This document shows positions 48,888 through 57,539 of a stretch of DNA of 64,000 bases, piece after piece. The translations under genes were made by a program, and so were the position numbers. The stretch is from Bacteroidales bacterium (lineage in GTDB: Bacteria > Bacteroidota > Bacteroidia > Bacteroidales > UBA932), in the NCBI GenBank assembly GCA_017620335.1, contig JAFZQO010000007.1, positions 62,001-126,000 on the forward strand, read 5' to 3'. Every line of letters begins with the position of its first letter. Within the stretch, counting starts at the first letter, position 1. The notes beneath the pieces are model-generated. The model was given only the letters and a program-made list of their open reading frames with translations, had not been told where the DNA came from and did not search any database.

Positions 48888-50357
48888 TTAGCGGCGGTAG
48901 ATCCAGGTCTCGCGCTTCATGTTCTTCATCTCGTCGATGAAGGGGTCGCCGTCGTGGATGGTCACGGTCTTGTCGTTGAACACCACGATGGGCTTGGTCT
49001 CGGGGTTATACTCCTCCCACTTGAACTTCTTCACGTCCGGGACGCCGTCCTTGGCGAACGACACCCACACGTCGCTCATGAAGTCGGCCAGCTTGTACGC
49101 CGACTTGTCAGCGCCGACCATGAACCTGCCGAGGTAAATGTTGTTGAACACGAACGGCATCTCCGTGCAGTGGTTGGTGCCGAACGAGCCGTCCATGTGC
49201 GGCGAAGGCTTGGCGAAGACGTACAGGTACGACTTGGTGTCACCCATCTTGATGCGGACGTCGGCGTTGTTGAAGACGCCGTTCAGCATGCTGTATTCCG
49301 AAGAGTTGCAGCCGATTATGGTCGGGAGGCCCTTGGAGATCTCCGCGACGCGGGGATCCGTCAGGGGGTAGGGGATCACCTCCCCGTCCAGGGTAGGCGA
49401 GAACCACATCCCGCTGCCGTACATCCGGTAGAAGAAGTTGTCCGGATTCTTGGAAATGACCGCGTCCGTGCTGGCCGCGAGGAGCTCCGAGTAGGGGATT
49501 GTCTGAATCTTGTCGATTGTCTTTTCATCCAGGCCGAGGTTCTCCACGGTCAGGCGGGCCATCTCGCGAGAGGTCTCCGGGGCCATCAGGTTCAGCATCG
49601 AGCCGCTCTCGATGATGCCGCGGTGGAACAGGCCCTTCGCCGAAGGCGTACCCATCAGGATGTTGACCTTGCCGCCGCCTCCGGACTGGCCGAAGATGGT
49701 GACGTTGTCAGGGTCGCCGCCAAAGGCCGCGATGTTCTTGTTCACCCACTCGAGGGCCTTGACCATGTCCATGATGCCCGCGACTCCGGAGTATTTATAC
49801 TTCTCCCCGAAATCGGAAAGGTCCATGTACCCCAGGACGTTGAGCCTGTGGTTGATGCTGACGAGCACCACATCCTTCTTCGCGAGGTTGGCTCCGTCGT
49901 AGAACGGAAGCTCGCTGCTCGCGCCCATGGCGAAGCCGCCGCCGTGCAGCCAGACCATCACCGGGCGCTTCGCACCGTCGTTGATGCCCTTCGTCCACAC
50001 GTTCAGGTAAAGGCAGTCGTCGGACTGCGTGCCGTCGTCCCACTGGTACAGGAAGGCCTCGCAGTCGTCCTCCCATGTCATGCGGGGGGACTGGTAGCAC
50101 TGGTGGCCGTAGTACAGGGCGGTCTGCACGCCCTCCCAGCTGTCAGGGTCCTGCGGAGGCATGAAGCGCTCCGCCTTGGCGTACTGGATACCCTTGAAGG
50201 TATAGATACCGTCTTCGATGTAGCCGCACAGCGTGCCGTAGGCGGTCTTCACGAGGGCGTCCGTGCTGTTGACGATGACGCTGTGGTCAGGGTAGCGGTC
50301 GCAGGCCGCCATGGCCAGACAGGAAACTGCGGCCAGAAGGAAAAGGTGTCGTCTCAT
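48888..50357 (-). CDS. Type-B carboxylesterase, lipoprotein
   Basis: 489 residues with a lipoprotein signal (MRRHLFLLAAVSCLAMAAC). YTFKGIQYAKAERFMPPQD, SDDCLYLNVWTKG, VMVWLHGGGFAMGASSELPFYDG (in parts), NHRLNVLGYMDLS and VTIFGQSGGGGKVNILM with the nucleophile Ser; the acidic residue and His fit NSSEYSML and FGTNHCTEMPFVF. Typical GESAG is replaced by GQSGG, as in a subset of bacterial members. It hydrolyses carboxylic esters at the cell envelope; possibly plant-derived esters. Co-oriented 13 bases after the rubrerythrin gene. Confidence 0.88.
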   Translation of the reverse strand: MRRHLFLLAAVSCLAMAACDRYPDHSVIVNSTDALVKTAYGTLCGYIEDGIYTFKGIQYAKAERFMPPQDPDSWEGVQTALYYGHQCYQSPRMTWEDDCEAFLYQWDDGTQSDDCLYLNVWTKGINDGAKRPVMVWLHGGGFAMGASSELPFYDGANLAKKDVVLVSINHRLNVLGYMDLSDFGEKYKYSGVAGIMDMVKALEWVNKNIAAFGGDPDNVTIFGQSGGGGKVNILMGTPSAKGLFHRGIIESGSMLNLMAPETSREMARLTVENLGLDEKTIDKIQTIPYSELLAASTDAVISKNPDNFFYRMYGSGMWFSPTLDGEVIPYPLTDPRVAEISKGLPTIIGCNSSEYSMLNGVFNNADVRIKMGDTKSYLYVFAKPSPHMDGSFGTNHCTEMPFVFNNIYLGRFMVGADKSAYKLADFMSDVWVSFAKDGVPDVKKFKWEEYNPETKPIVVFNDKTVTIHDGDPFIDEMKNMKRETWIYRR

Positions 50358-50370
50358 ATATGGTTTCCGG

Positions 50371-50913
50371 TTAATAATTCTCTGCCAGGACCTGGAAGTA
50401 GCTCTGGGGATGGTCGCAGACGGGGCAGACCTCCGGAGCCGCGGGACCGACGATGATGTGGCCGCAGTTGGAGCACTGCCAGATGGCGTCGCCGTCCTTT
50501 GAGAATACCTTCTTGTCCTCGATGTTCTTCAGGAGCTTGCGGTAGCGATCCTCGTGATGCTTCTCGATGGCGCCGACCATCTCGAACTTGTCCGCGATCT
50601 CGTCGAAGCCCTCCTCGCGCGCCTCCTTCGCCATGCGCGCGTACATGTCGGTCCACTCGAAATTCTCGCCTGCCGCGGCGTCGTTGAGGTTCTCGACGGT
50701 GCCGGGCACGGAACCGCCGTGCAGGTACTTGAACCAGATCTTGGCGTGCTCCTTCTCGTTCGCCGCCGTCTCCTCGAAGAGGTTTGCTATCTGTACGTAT
50801 CCGTCCTTCTTCGCCTTGGAAGCATAGTAGGTGTATTTGTTGCGGGCCATGGACTCGCCTGCGAACGCCTCCTGCAGGTTGCGTTCGGTCTTGGTTCCTT
50901 TCAATTCGGGCAT
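50371..50913 (-). CDS. rbr: Rubrerythrin
   Basis: 180 residues from [25 protein letters not shown] at 50913. Di-iron helical domain with the ligands in [44 protein letters not shown] (in parts); C-terminal rubredoxin-like domain with two CxxC pairs in [12 protein letters not shown] and [10 protein letters not shown]. It is a cytoplasmic peroxidase of anaerobes that removes H2O2. A TATTTTTG box lies 28 bases upstream. Typical of an anaerobic lifestyle. Confidence 0.95.
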   Translation of the reverse strand: MPELKGTKTERNLQEAFAGESMARNKYTYYASKAKKDGYVQIANLFEETAANEKEHAKIWFKYLHGGSVPGTVENLNDAAAGENFEWTDMYARMAKEAREEGFDEIADKFEMVGAIEKHHEDRYRKLLKNIEDKKVFSKDGDAIWQCSNCGHIIVGPAAPEVCPVCDHPQSYFQVLAENY

Positions 50914-50941
50914 GGTGATGATGTTTAAGGGGTTAATAATA

Positions 50942-50949
50942 CAAAAATA
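50942..50949 (-). promoter_or_regulatory. -7 box TATTTTTG for rubrerythrin
   Basis: Consensus match on the minus strand, 28 bases before the start at 50913, just below the hairpin that ends the biosynthetic operon. Confidence 0.5.
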
Positions 50950-50956
50950 ACATAAC

Positions 50957-50994
50957 GCGCTGAAATCCGAGAACTTTTTTTCGGAAATCAGCGC
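50957..50994 (-). terminator. Hairpin at the end of the biosynthetic operon
   Basis: GCGCTGAAATCCGA (50957-50970) pairs with TCGGAAATCAGCGC (50981-50994) with one A/A mismatch; loop of about 10 bases. It lies 20 bases past the last stop codon on the minus strand. There is no strong T tract after it, so termination is likely but not certain. Confidence 0.6.
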
Positions 50995-51014
50995 GGCCGG
51001 TAGGGGGGTCGAGG

Positions 51015-52145
51015 CTATTGAGGCGAGCCGGCGGAAATGACCGGACCGGCGTAGATCTTCAGGAAAAGCTCCCTGAATGCGTCCTTGTCGTCCACGCCCG
51101 ACGCCCCGATTGCCTGCTCCATGCGCTCCGTGAAGGCTTTCCTGACGTCCCCGGAATAGAAATCCCTGTAATTGTCCGTACCGTTGAGGATGTCGAGAGC
51201 TGCGTAATTCGTGTCCCAAAGCCTGTAATGGCTGAAGATCTTTCCGTCGATCTCCCTGACCATCGCGGACATGTCCGTCCTAGAGATGCGTTCGGGATAA
51301 CTGTCCAGTCCGAGCGGCGGGCAGATGGAGATGTGGACGTTCCCCTTCGGGGAAGTGACGCCCGTGATGATGCTGTTCAGGTCTTCTCCCTTCTTCTTGA
51401 CATAGGGTTCCCCGCCCCTTGAACGGTAGAGTTCAAGGGCCTTGAGGCTGTCGCACGGCTCCCACTGATAGGAGACCGCCACGGGGGTTATGTTCAAGTC
51501 TTCCAAGGACTTGCGCTTGTCCGCCCCAAGCAGGAGCATCCTCAGCAGGCCCGGTTCCGTCTTGTCGAATCCGTCCTTCGTGCGCCCGTTCCGCTGTGCG
51601 ATCCAGACGGACTCGCCGTGGGCCGTGACATAGTTGATATAGTCTGAAAGATGGATCGACGACTCCAGGAAGGACTGGAAGTTGGATGTCTTCCTCACCG
51701 TCTTGAACATCTTGTTGGAAAGGCCCACGTCCACCACGAACTGCGGGTCCATAAGGTTGCTCCCGAACGTAATGTGAGAGGAGGGGAATCCGTTCTCCAG
51801 CATCACCAGCTGGAGAAGGTAGGCGTCCATGACGATGTCCCTGTGGTTGGATACGAAAAGCTGGCCGCGTCCGGGGCTGACGTTTTCCACGCCGTCGTAG
51901 GAGAAGAGGTCGATGGTCCTGGACACCAGCATGCGGCAGATCGGCAGCATCAGCCCGGTCTGGAGCTCATCCGTCGTCCGTATCGAGCGTATCATGCCCT
52001 GGATCTCGGCAAGCCTGTCTTCCTGGCCGAAGAACTTCAGGGCGTACAGCAGCAGCGGGTCGTCCGCTATGCGCTGCATCGCCGCGGGCACCTCGCTGTC
52101 ATAATACGGCCTTATGTCGTCGAATCTTTCCGGGAGCTGGATCAT
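51015..52145 (-). CDS. Glycerol-3-phosphate acyltransferase-like protein (PlsC superfamily)
   Basis: 376 residues. The acyltransferase motif reads [21 protein letters not shown], a variant of the usual HX4D motif with one more residue, a form I know from Bacteroidetes proteins annotated as 1-acylglycerol-3-phosphate acyltransferases; later [24 protein letters not shown] fits the second block. No signal peptide or clear membrane segment. Last gene of the 12-gene leftward operon, 4 bases after the PaaK-like gene. In aryl-polyene-type clusters such enzymes join the pigment chain to a lipid head; that role is inferred. Confidence 0.8.
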   Translation of the reverse strand: MIQLPERFDDIRPYYDSEVPAAMQRIADDPLLLYALKFFGQEDRLAEIQGMIRSIRTTDELQTGLMLPICRMLVSRTIDLFSYDGVENVSPGRGQLFVSNHRDIVMDAYLLQLVMLENGFPSSHITFGSNLMDPQFVVDVGLSNKMFKTVRKTSNFQSFLESSIHLSDYINYVTAHGESVWIAQRNGRTKDGFDKTEPGLLRMLLLGADKRKSLEDLNITPVAVSYQWEPCDSLKALELYRSRGGEPYVKKKGEDLNSIITGVTSPKGNVHISICPPLGLDSYPERISRTDMSAMVREIDGKIFSHYRLWDTNYAALDILNGTDNYRDFYSGDVRKAFTERMEQAIGASGVDDKDAFRELFLKIYAGPVISAGSPQ

Positions 52146-52149
52146 AACG

Positions 52150-53463
52150 CTAGCATTTTGGCCTCCTGTCCACGACCTTTATGGGTTTACGGTTCTTGTC
52201 GACATAGATATCCTTCGCCAGCTGCTCCGCGCCTACCACGTTGATGTTCGGCGCCACGCGTATCTTTGCCCTGAACGAATTCTTCAGGTCCGCCACGAGC
52301 GCGGCGTCCTTCTCAGGGTCAGGCCGGGGAAGGCCGATGTTGACCGTAACGTTGTCATTACCAAGTTCGTCGAGGTCCAGTATGAGCTGGTAGTTGGATA
52401 TCTCGGGGCAGTTGTCGAGGACGTCTATCACCATCGGCGGATAGAGCGTGGTCCCCTTGAACTTGATCATGTTGTTCTTCCTTCCGACGAGGGGCGTCAG
52501 GCGGTACGACCACCTGCCGCACCGGCATTGTTCAGTCCTCTTCGCGGCCATGTCGCCGGTCCTGAAACGGAGCAGGGGCATGCCCTCGACCCCGAGGGTG
52601 GTGACCACGATCTCTCCGACCTCGCCGTCCCTGACGGGAAGGTCGTCCTCGCCTATGATTTCGACGATGATCAGCTCGGGATGGACGTGGCCGCCGCAGC
52701 CGTATCCACATTCTGCGAAGGTAGCACCCATCTCTGTGGAGGAGTAGGTTGAATACAGCTCGACGTCCCACTTCTCCTTGATGCGCCTGCCGAGCAGGTT
52801 GAGTTCGAAGTTCTGGTCCCTGAGGCCCTCTCCGATGCCGATGATCTTGCGTATGCTGCTCGACCTGTAGTCGATGCCGTGGCTCTCCGCATACTGGATG
52901 AGCTTCGGGATGAACGACGGGACGCACATTATCGAGTCCGGCTTGAGGCGCTGGATCGTATCCCACTGGAGCTCGGGGATGCCGTTGCCGACGCGTATGA
53001 TGCTTGCCCCCAATTCCCTGATGCCCAGGAAGTAAGCCAGGCCTGCCATGAACCTCTTGTCAATGGTGGTCATCAGCTGCAGGATGTTTCCGGGGCCGAG
53101 GCCGGCGCACATGAAGGACTTCTTCTCGTTGAATGCCAGCCTCTGAAGGTCCTTCTCCGTACAGGCGAAGGTGACGGGCTCGCCCAGGGTGCCGGAAGTC
53201 GTCACGTAGTCGACGACCTTCGCCCTGTCGCAGCAGAGGAAGTCCCAGTTGTACAGCTGCAGGTCCTTCTTCTCGGTGAAGGGGAGCGCGGCGAGGTCAG
53301 CTATGGTCCTGACCTTCGACACGTCGACGCCGTTCTCCCGGAACATCCTCCGGTAATAAGGCGAGTTATCCTTAAGATAATCCAGCGCCTCCCTCAGCCT
53401 TCCTTCCTGGTATGCCTCTATGACTTCAGGCCTCTCGAACTCAATGTCCATATGACTTCTCAT
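52150..53463 (-). CDS. PaaK-like (phenylacetate-CoA ligase family) adenylate-forming enzyme
   Basis: 437 residues. The start at 53463 overlaps the preceding stop by one base (TAATG), suggesting translational coupling; an alternative start is 53451. PaaK features: ALDYLKDNSPYYRRMFRENGVD, ADLAALPFTEKKDLQ, DYVTTSGTLGEPVTFACTEKD (P-loop), YSTYSSTEMGATFAECGYGCGGHVHPE (in parts), LRFRTGDMAAKRTEQCRCG, LVGRKNNMIKFKGTTLYPPMV. The family activates aromatic acids to CoA or carrier thioesters. In this operon it could load an aryl starter acid such as a hydroxybenzoate or cinnamate; no substrate can be read from the sequence. Confidence 0.88.
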   Translation of the reverse strand: MRSHMDIEFERPEVIEAYQEGRLREALDYLKDNSPYYRRMFRENGVDVSKVRTIADLAALPFTEKKDLQLYNWDFLCCDRAKVVDYVTTSGTLGEPVTFACTEKDLQRLAFNEKKSFMCAGLGPGNILQLMTTIDKRFMAGLAYFLGIRELGASIIRVGNGIPELQWDTIQRLKPDSIMCVPSFIPKLIQYAESHGIDYRSSSIRKIIGIGEGLRDQNFELNLLGRRIKEKWDVELYSTYSSTEMGATFAECGYGCGGHVHPELIIVEIIGEDDLPVRDGEVGEIVVTTLGVEGMPLLRFRTGDMAAKRTEQCRCGRWSYRLTPLVGRKNNMIKFKGTTLYPPMVIDVLDNCPEISNYQLILDLDELGNDNVTVNIGLPRPDPEKDAALVADLKNSFRAKIRVAPNINVVGAEQLAKDIYVDKNRKPIKVVDRRPKC

Positions 53464-54383
53464 TAATCCTGGGGAATGACGGAACGGATCCACTTGAGGA
53501 ACTCGTCCTTCCATTTCCTGCTTTCAGGTGTACCGTAAACATTGCTCACCCCGAATCCGTGCTTGCCCTTCTCGTACTGGAAATAGACGTGCGGCACGCC
53601 CTTTTCCGCGAGTGCCCTGTCAAGGATCTCGGAGTTATGGTAATCGACGACGGGGTCGTCCTTGCAGTTGACTATGAAGACGGGCGGACAGTCGTCCGGG
53701 ATGTGCCTCTCCAGGGACAGGGAGTCGATCATGACCCGGCTGTGCTGCCGGTTGTCTCCCAGAAGCCCTCTCCTGGACCGCTTGTGGACATAAGGCTCCG
53801 ACAGGGTCACCACGGGATAGATGGGAGCGACGAACGCCGGGCGCAGGTCCTCTCCGTGAGGGACGCACGCCCTCGCCAGGAAGTCCGTGGAGCTGAAGCA
53901 CGCCGCGGACATCACCAGATGCCCTCCTGCGGAGAAGCCCATCATGCCTATCTTGTCCTTGTCGATGGAATACTCGTACGAGTGCTCCCGGACCCACTGC
54001 AGGGCCCTTTGAGCATCGGTAATCATGTCCGGATGCCTGTTGCCCCTGTCTAGATAGCGATAGTGCCAGAAGAACGCGCCGAAACCGGCCGTCCGGTACA
54101 GCAGCACGAAAGCCGTGAAGCCGTTGGACCGCAGCCATTCCGCAACCTCCAGCCCCTCGCCCTTGACATCCAGCCAGTAATAGCTTCCGCCCGGGCAGAC
54201 TATGACCCCGATCCCGTTCGGATTCTCCGGCCGGTAACTGTACATCACCACTTCGGAGCTTTCCGCGACACCGGTGCCGGCCCACAGGCGGACCGTATCG
54301 ACCGGCGCGGGCCGGGCATACGCCGCCTGCTGGCAGAAGGCCAGGAGGATGGACAAGCTAAATATTGTAAAGGCGGACTTCAT
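53463..54383 (-). CDS. Secreted alpha/beta hydrolase (esterase/thioesterase-like)
   Basis: 306 residues with a signal peptide (MKSAFTIFSLSILLAFCQQAAYA). VIVCPGGSYYWLDVKGEG, AFVLLYRTAGFG, ALQWVREHSYEYSIDKDKIGMMGFSAGGHL (in parts) with the nucleophile Ser, FIVNCKDDPVVDYHNSE (Asp) and GKHGFGVSN (His). It resembles acetyl-xylan-esterase-like endo-1,4-beta-xylanase B hydrolases. In this operon a role in trimming or releasing an acyl product in the periplasm is possible. The start overlaps the end of the 118-residue gene by 26 bases. Confidence 0.85.
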   Translation of the reverse strand: MKSAFTIFSLSILLAFCQQAAYARPAPVDTVRLWAGTGVAESSEVVMYSYRPENPNGIGVIVCPGGSYYWLDVKGEGLEVAEWLRSNGFTAFVLLYRTAGFGAFFWHYRYLDRGNRHPDMITDAQRALQWVREHSYEYSIDKDKIGMMGFSAGGHLVMSAACFSSTDFLARACVPHGEDLRPAFVAPIYPVVTLSEPYVHKRSRRGLLGDNRQHSRVMIDSLSLERHIPDDCPPVFIVNCKDDPVVDYHNSEILDRALAEKGVPHVYFQYEKGKHGFGVSNVYGTPESRKWKDEFLKWIRSVIPQD

Positions 54384-54714
54384 CCTTTGAAAGAAGCTTG
54401 TACTTGGGTTTTCCCTCCCCGAACGTCACTTCGAAATACTCCTCGTCGTAGAAGGAGAGCTTCGAGTTGGTGTTCGGGTTGCACTCGACGTAGATGATAT
54501 CCTTCAGGTCGAAGCCTTTCGCCTCGCAAATCTGCTCCGCGAGGGACCTTGCGGCATAGGTGACCGAAGTGCCGGGGTTGTCCTGGTACAGTTCCGTGAC
54601 GATGACCACTTTGCGGCCGTCATATTCCCTGATTTTCAGCCCGCAGCTGGAAGGCATGTCCCACTGCCCCCTGAAATCGAAGATTTCGTCGTAGTAGTCC
54701 GGTGATACTCTCAT
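54358..54714 (-). CDS. Unknown 118-residue protein inside the biosynthetic operon
   Basis: I recognise no family. It begins MRVSPDYYDEIFDFRGQWDM and is acidic, with an alternating strand/helix pattern (DGRKVVIVTELYQDNPG, SVTYAARSLAEQICEAKGFD, DIIYVECNPNTNSKLSFYDE), no signal peptide or membrane segment. The start overlaps the radical SAM stop by 4 bases (ATGA) and its end runs 26 bases into the hydrolase gene, so it is clearly a coupled member of the operon. It may assist the radical SAM enzyme; this is guesswork from position. Confidence 0.7.
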   Translation of the reverse strand: MRVSPDYYDEIFDFRGQWDMPSSCGLKIREYDGRKVVIVTELYQDNPGTSVTYAARSLAEQICEAKGFDLKDIIYVECNPNTNSKLSFYDEEYFEVTFGEGKPKYKLLSKDEVRLYNI

Positions 54715-56018
54715 TGCCTGTCGAATTCGTTGTAGTTCTTCTTGTTCCTGTCAACATCCTTGCCGAACGACTTGTTGGCAAGCCTCCTGTCACGCGGGAC
54801 GTACGTTCCGTCGTTCATCTCCTTCAGCATGACCTGCATGAAGAGCTTCGTCATCTTCTCCTCCTGCGTTTCCTTGGAGTAGAAAGACTTCCATGCATAT
54901 TCGTAGAGCTCCTGCAGCCTGTCGGGAGACATGTGTTTCGGCTGGAACACCACCTGTCCGGCGTTGTAATGGTCCCAGTCATAGTCGAATATCCTGCCCG
55001 CGCGGTCGTAGTCGTCGAAGGGTTTCGTGTGGGGGAAGGGCGTCATGACGGTGAACTCAGCGAGGTCGAGGTCGATCTCCCCGAGGAAGTCGATGAGCCT
55101 CTTGATGTCGTCCTCCTTCTGGTTGTCAAGCCCCAGGAGGATGGTGCCCTCGACGCCGATACCGTTGTCGTGATACCTCTTGATGCGCTGCTTGATGTAG
55201 TCGGAAGTGTCGTAGACGGCCTGGTACACGTACCACGCGCCTGCCTCTGCGGCCAGTTCCAGCACCTCCGGGTCGTCCTCGATGGTGTGGCTGATCCATT
55301 TCTTCTTGAGGGGGGCGATGGCGCGGAACAGCTCCTTCTCCCACTCCTTGTTCTGGGCCAGGGAGTTGTCGACGATGAAGAGGCGGTTGTTGTCGATGGC
55401 GGCCATGTCCTCAACGACCTTCTCCACCGGACGCGGCCTGAAGACGCGCCCTCCCAGGTACGACACGGCGCAGGGATAGCAGCTGAAGCGGCAGCCCCTG
55501 GATGCATGGAACAGGTCCACCATCTGCACTCCCTTGTGGTTGTACAGCTCGCGCTTGTACAGGTCGCGCCTGGCGGGGCCGACAAGCGCGATGTCCGGCT
55601 GCCTGCCCATGTAGTTGTACACCTTCTTCAGCTCGCCCCGCTTCCAGTCCTCCATGACGGCCTCCATGCGGCCCTCGGACTCGCCGAGGAAGACCGAGTC
55701 GGCATGAAGGATGGTTTCCTCCGCATGGAGCATCGCGGAGATGCCTCCGAACATGACCTGCTTGCCCATCGCACGGAACCTGTCAGCGATGGCCCAGCCC
55801 CTCTTGACCTGGGTGGAGAGCATCATGGAGATGGCCACGAGGTCGCAGTCGATGGAGAAGTCGAGGTCTTCGACGTTCTCGTCCACGAAAGTGATGTCCA
55901 CGTAATCGGGAAGGGTGGCGGCGAAGGCCACCGGTCCGTGGGGCGGAAGGTTGAAGGTCGTCTGTCCGGGGAGTTTCTTCCAGCGCGGATAGATCAGAAG
56001 CATTTTTACTCTTTCCAT
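54711..56018 (-). CDS. B12-binding-type radical SAM enzyme
   Basis: 435 residues. The N-terminal part (KMLLIYPRWKKLPGQTTFNLPPHGPVAFA in pieces, VAISMMLSTQVKRGWAIADRF, QVMFGGISAMLHAEE) has the cobalamin-binding Rossmann layout, though without a DxHxxG motif. The radical SAM cluster motif is CRFSCYPC in HASRGCRFSCYPCAVSYLGG (CxxxCxxC). Later YVYQAVYDTSDYIKQRIKRYHDNGIGVEGTI (in parts) and FTVMTPFPHTKPFDDYDRAG fit the barrel. Members methylate unactivated carbons or do ring chemistry. In this operon a C-methylation or tailoring step on the polyene or aryl head is plausible. Confidence 0.88.
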   Translation of the reverse strand: MERVKMLLIYPRWKKLPGQTTFNLPPHGPVAFAATLPDYVDITFVDENVEDLDFSIDCDLVAISMMLSTQVKRGWAIADRFRAMGKQVMFGGISAMLHAEETILHADSVFLGESEGRMEAVMEDWKRGELKKVYNYMGRQPDIALVGPARRDLYKRELYNHKGVQMVDLFHASRGCRFSCYPCAVSYLGGRVFRPRPVEKVVEDMAAIDNNRLFIVDNSLAQNKEWEKELFRAIAPLKKKWISHTIEDDPEVLELAAEAGAWYVYQAVYDTSDYIKQRIKRYHDNGIGVEGTILLGLDNQKEDDIKRLIDFLGEIDLDLAEFTVMTPFPHTKPFDDYDRAGRIFDYDWDHYNAGQVVFQPKHMSPDRLQELYEYAWKSFYSKETQEEKMTKLFMQVMLKEMNDGTYVPRDRRLANKSFGKDVDRNKKNYNEFDRQ

Positions 56019-56036
56019 GTATGACGTCTTTTCTCG

Positions 56037-57539
56037 TTATTCTGATTGTTTCTTTATCTGGGTGACCAGGTAGTCGAATCCCAGCAGCTCCGAGCAGGCC
56101 AGGATGGCTCCGATGGTCACTCCGAGTATGCCGTGGGAGTTGATGTTCTGCCCGGCGAGGAAAAGGTTCCTGACCTTCGTCCTCTGTGACACCGTGGTCT
56201 GGCTGAGCCGGGCCTTGTCGTGGACGATCCCGTACATCGAGCCCTCGATGGTGCCGGTATAGTCCCTGTAGGTGAGGGGAGTGGACGTCCATGAGTCCTC
56301 GATGGCGTCCAGGGTGCCGGGGAATTCCGATTCCAGGCGTGCGAGGAGTTTCTCCCTGCAGCGCTCCTTGAACTCCCTGTAGGCCTCCCCGCGGTGCCCC
56401 ACGGTGGTATCGGCCCACTGTTCGACGTCCGCCCAGTTCATGTACGCGAAGATGATGGCGTGGGTCGCGAACCTCTGGTCCTTCCCGCTGCACTGATGCA
56501 TGTAGAGGAAGCTTTTCGGCCAGTCTTCAGCCGTGTAGTCTGAGCACCCCCACACGTCGCCGCGGTAGTGATAGAAGTTGGAGTTCAGGTACGGCACGCG
56601 TCCGGGCTTGAACTTGATGTAAACCGAGAAGTTCGAAGTCGTCTGCCTGAGGGAACGTATGCGGTCCTTGTACACCTTCCTGAATACGTGGGGCTCAACC
56701 AGGTCGAGGACCAGCTGCGGATGGATGTCCGAAATGATCCAGTCGCATTCCACCCTGCCCATGCCTTTCACATTGACCGCGCCGGCCACGTAATCCCTGG
56801 TCTCGATGGAGAGCACCTCGCTCCCGGTGAAGATCTCTCCTCCGAACGACCTTATCCTGTCACACAGCAGCGCCGCGATCCTGTCGCTGCCGCCTACGAT
56901 GCGGTAGGCCCCCTTGTTGTAGAAGTCCCAGATGAGGGCGTGGATGTACAGGGGGGTCACGTCTTTGACGCCGCCGTAAAGCGGGCTGATGCCGGTGAGG
57001 ACGTTCCTGAGGCGCGGGTTGGCGGTGATGCCGTCTATCACCTCGCTGACGCTCTTCAACACGTGGTCCGGATTGAGGAGGGCGATGTTGTCGTGGGGGC
57101 CGAACGAGTACATCGGGGATGTCTCGGTCACGTGGGCGCACATGCTGACATACTCCCTGATGTCCCCGACGTTCCCCGGGAACTGCGGGGAAAGGGTATC
57201 GATGAATCTTTCGTGCCCGGTCGCATAGCGGTAACGCTCTCCGTTGAAGGAGATCAGTTCGTACGCGTCCTCATCCATCTTGCTCAGCGGTAGATTGTCG
57301 ACGATGCCGAGATACTTGAAGTACCTGTACAGCGCCTCTCCCTCTCCCATGCTTCCGATATAATGCATGCCCGTCTCGAAGCGGACTCCTCCGCGGGAGA
57401 ACGACTGCAGGCAGCCGCCGGGGACGGAGTGCTTCTCGAACACGGCGACCTTCATCCCGTTCTTTGACAGGATGTAGGCGCTCACGAGCCCTCCGAGGCC
57501 GCTGCCTATTATTACGGCATTATATCTTGATTCACTCAT
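56037..57539 (-). CDS. Phytoene desaturase-like FAD-dependent oxidoreductase
   Basis: 500 residues. N-terminal dinucleotide fold VIIGSGLGGLVSAYILSKNGMKVAVFEKH (in parts) and the following PGGCLQSFSRGGVRFETGMHYIG; near the C-terminus RNLFLAGQNINSHGILGVTIGAILA. This is the CrtI / retinol 13,14-reductase branch, which (de)saturates polyenes. Such genes occur in flexirubin and aryl-polyene clusters of Bacteroidetes. The end overlaps the exporter start region: exporter stop lies 8 bases inside this gene's beginning (57532-57539). Cytoplasmic or membrane-associated. Confidence 0.88.
   Translation of the reverse strand: MSESRYNAVIIGSGLGGLVSAYILSKNGMKVAVFEKHSVPGGCLQSFSRGGVRFETGMHYIGSMGEGEALYRYFKYLGIVDNLPLSKMDEDAYELISFNGERYRYATGHERFIDTLSPQFPGNVGDIREYVSMCAHVTETSPMYSFGPHDNIALLNPDHVLKSVSEVIDGITANPRLRNVLTGISPLYGGVKDVTPLYIHALIWDFYNKGAYRIVGGSDRIAALLCDRIRSFGGEIFTGSEVLSIETRDYVAGAVNVKGMGRVECDWIISDIHPQLVLDLVEPHVFRKVYKDRIRSLRQTTSNFSVYIKFKPGRVPYLNSNFYHYRGDVWGCSDYTAEDWPKSFLYMHQCSGKDQRFATHAIIFAYMNWADVEQWADTTVGHRGEAYREFKERCREKLLARLESEFPGTLDAIEDSWTSTPLTYRDYTGTIEGSMYGIVHDKARLSQTTVSQRTKVRNLFLAGQNINSHGILGVTIGAILACSELLGFDYLVTQIKKQSE

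Noticed and set aside
54702..56024. 440-codon frame antisense to the radical SAM gene
   Set aside because: Mirror of the coding bias; the minus strand has the CxxxCxxC motif.
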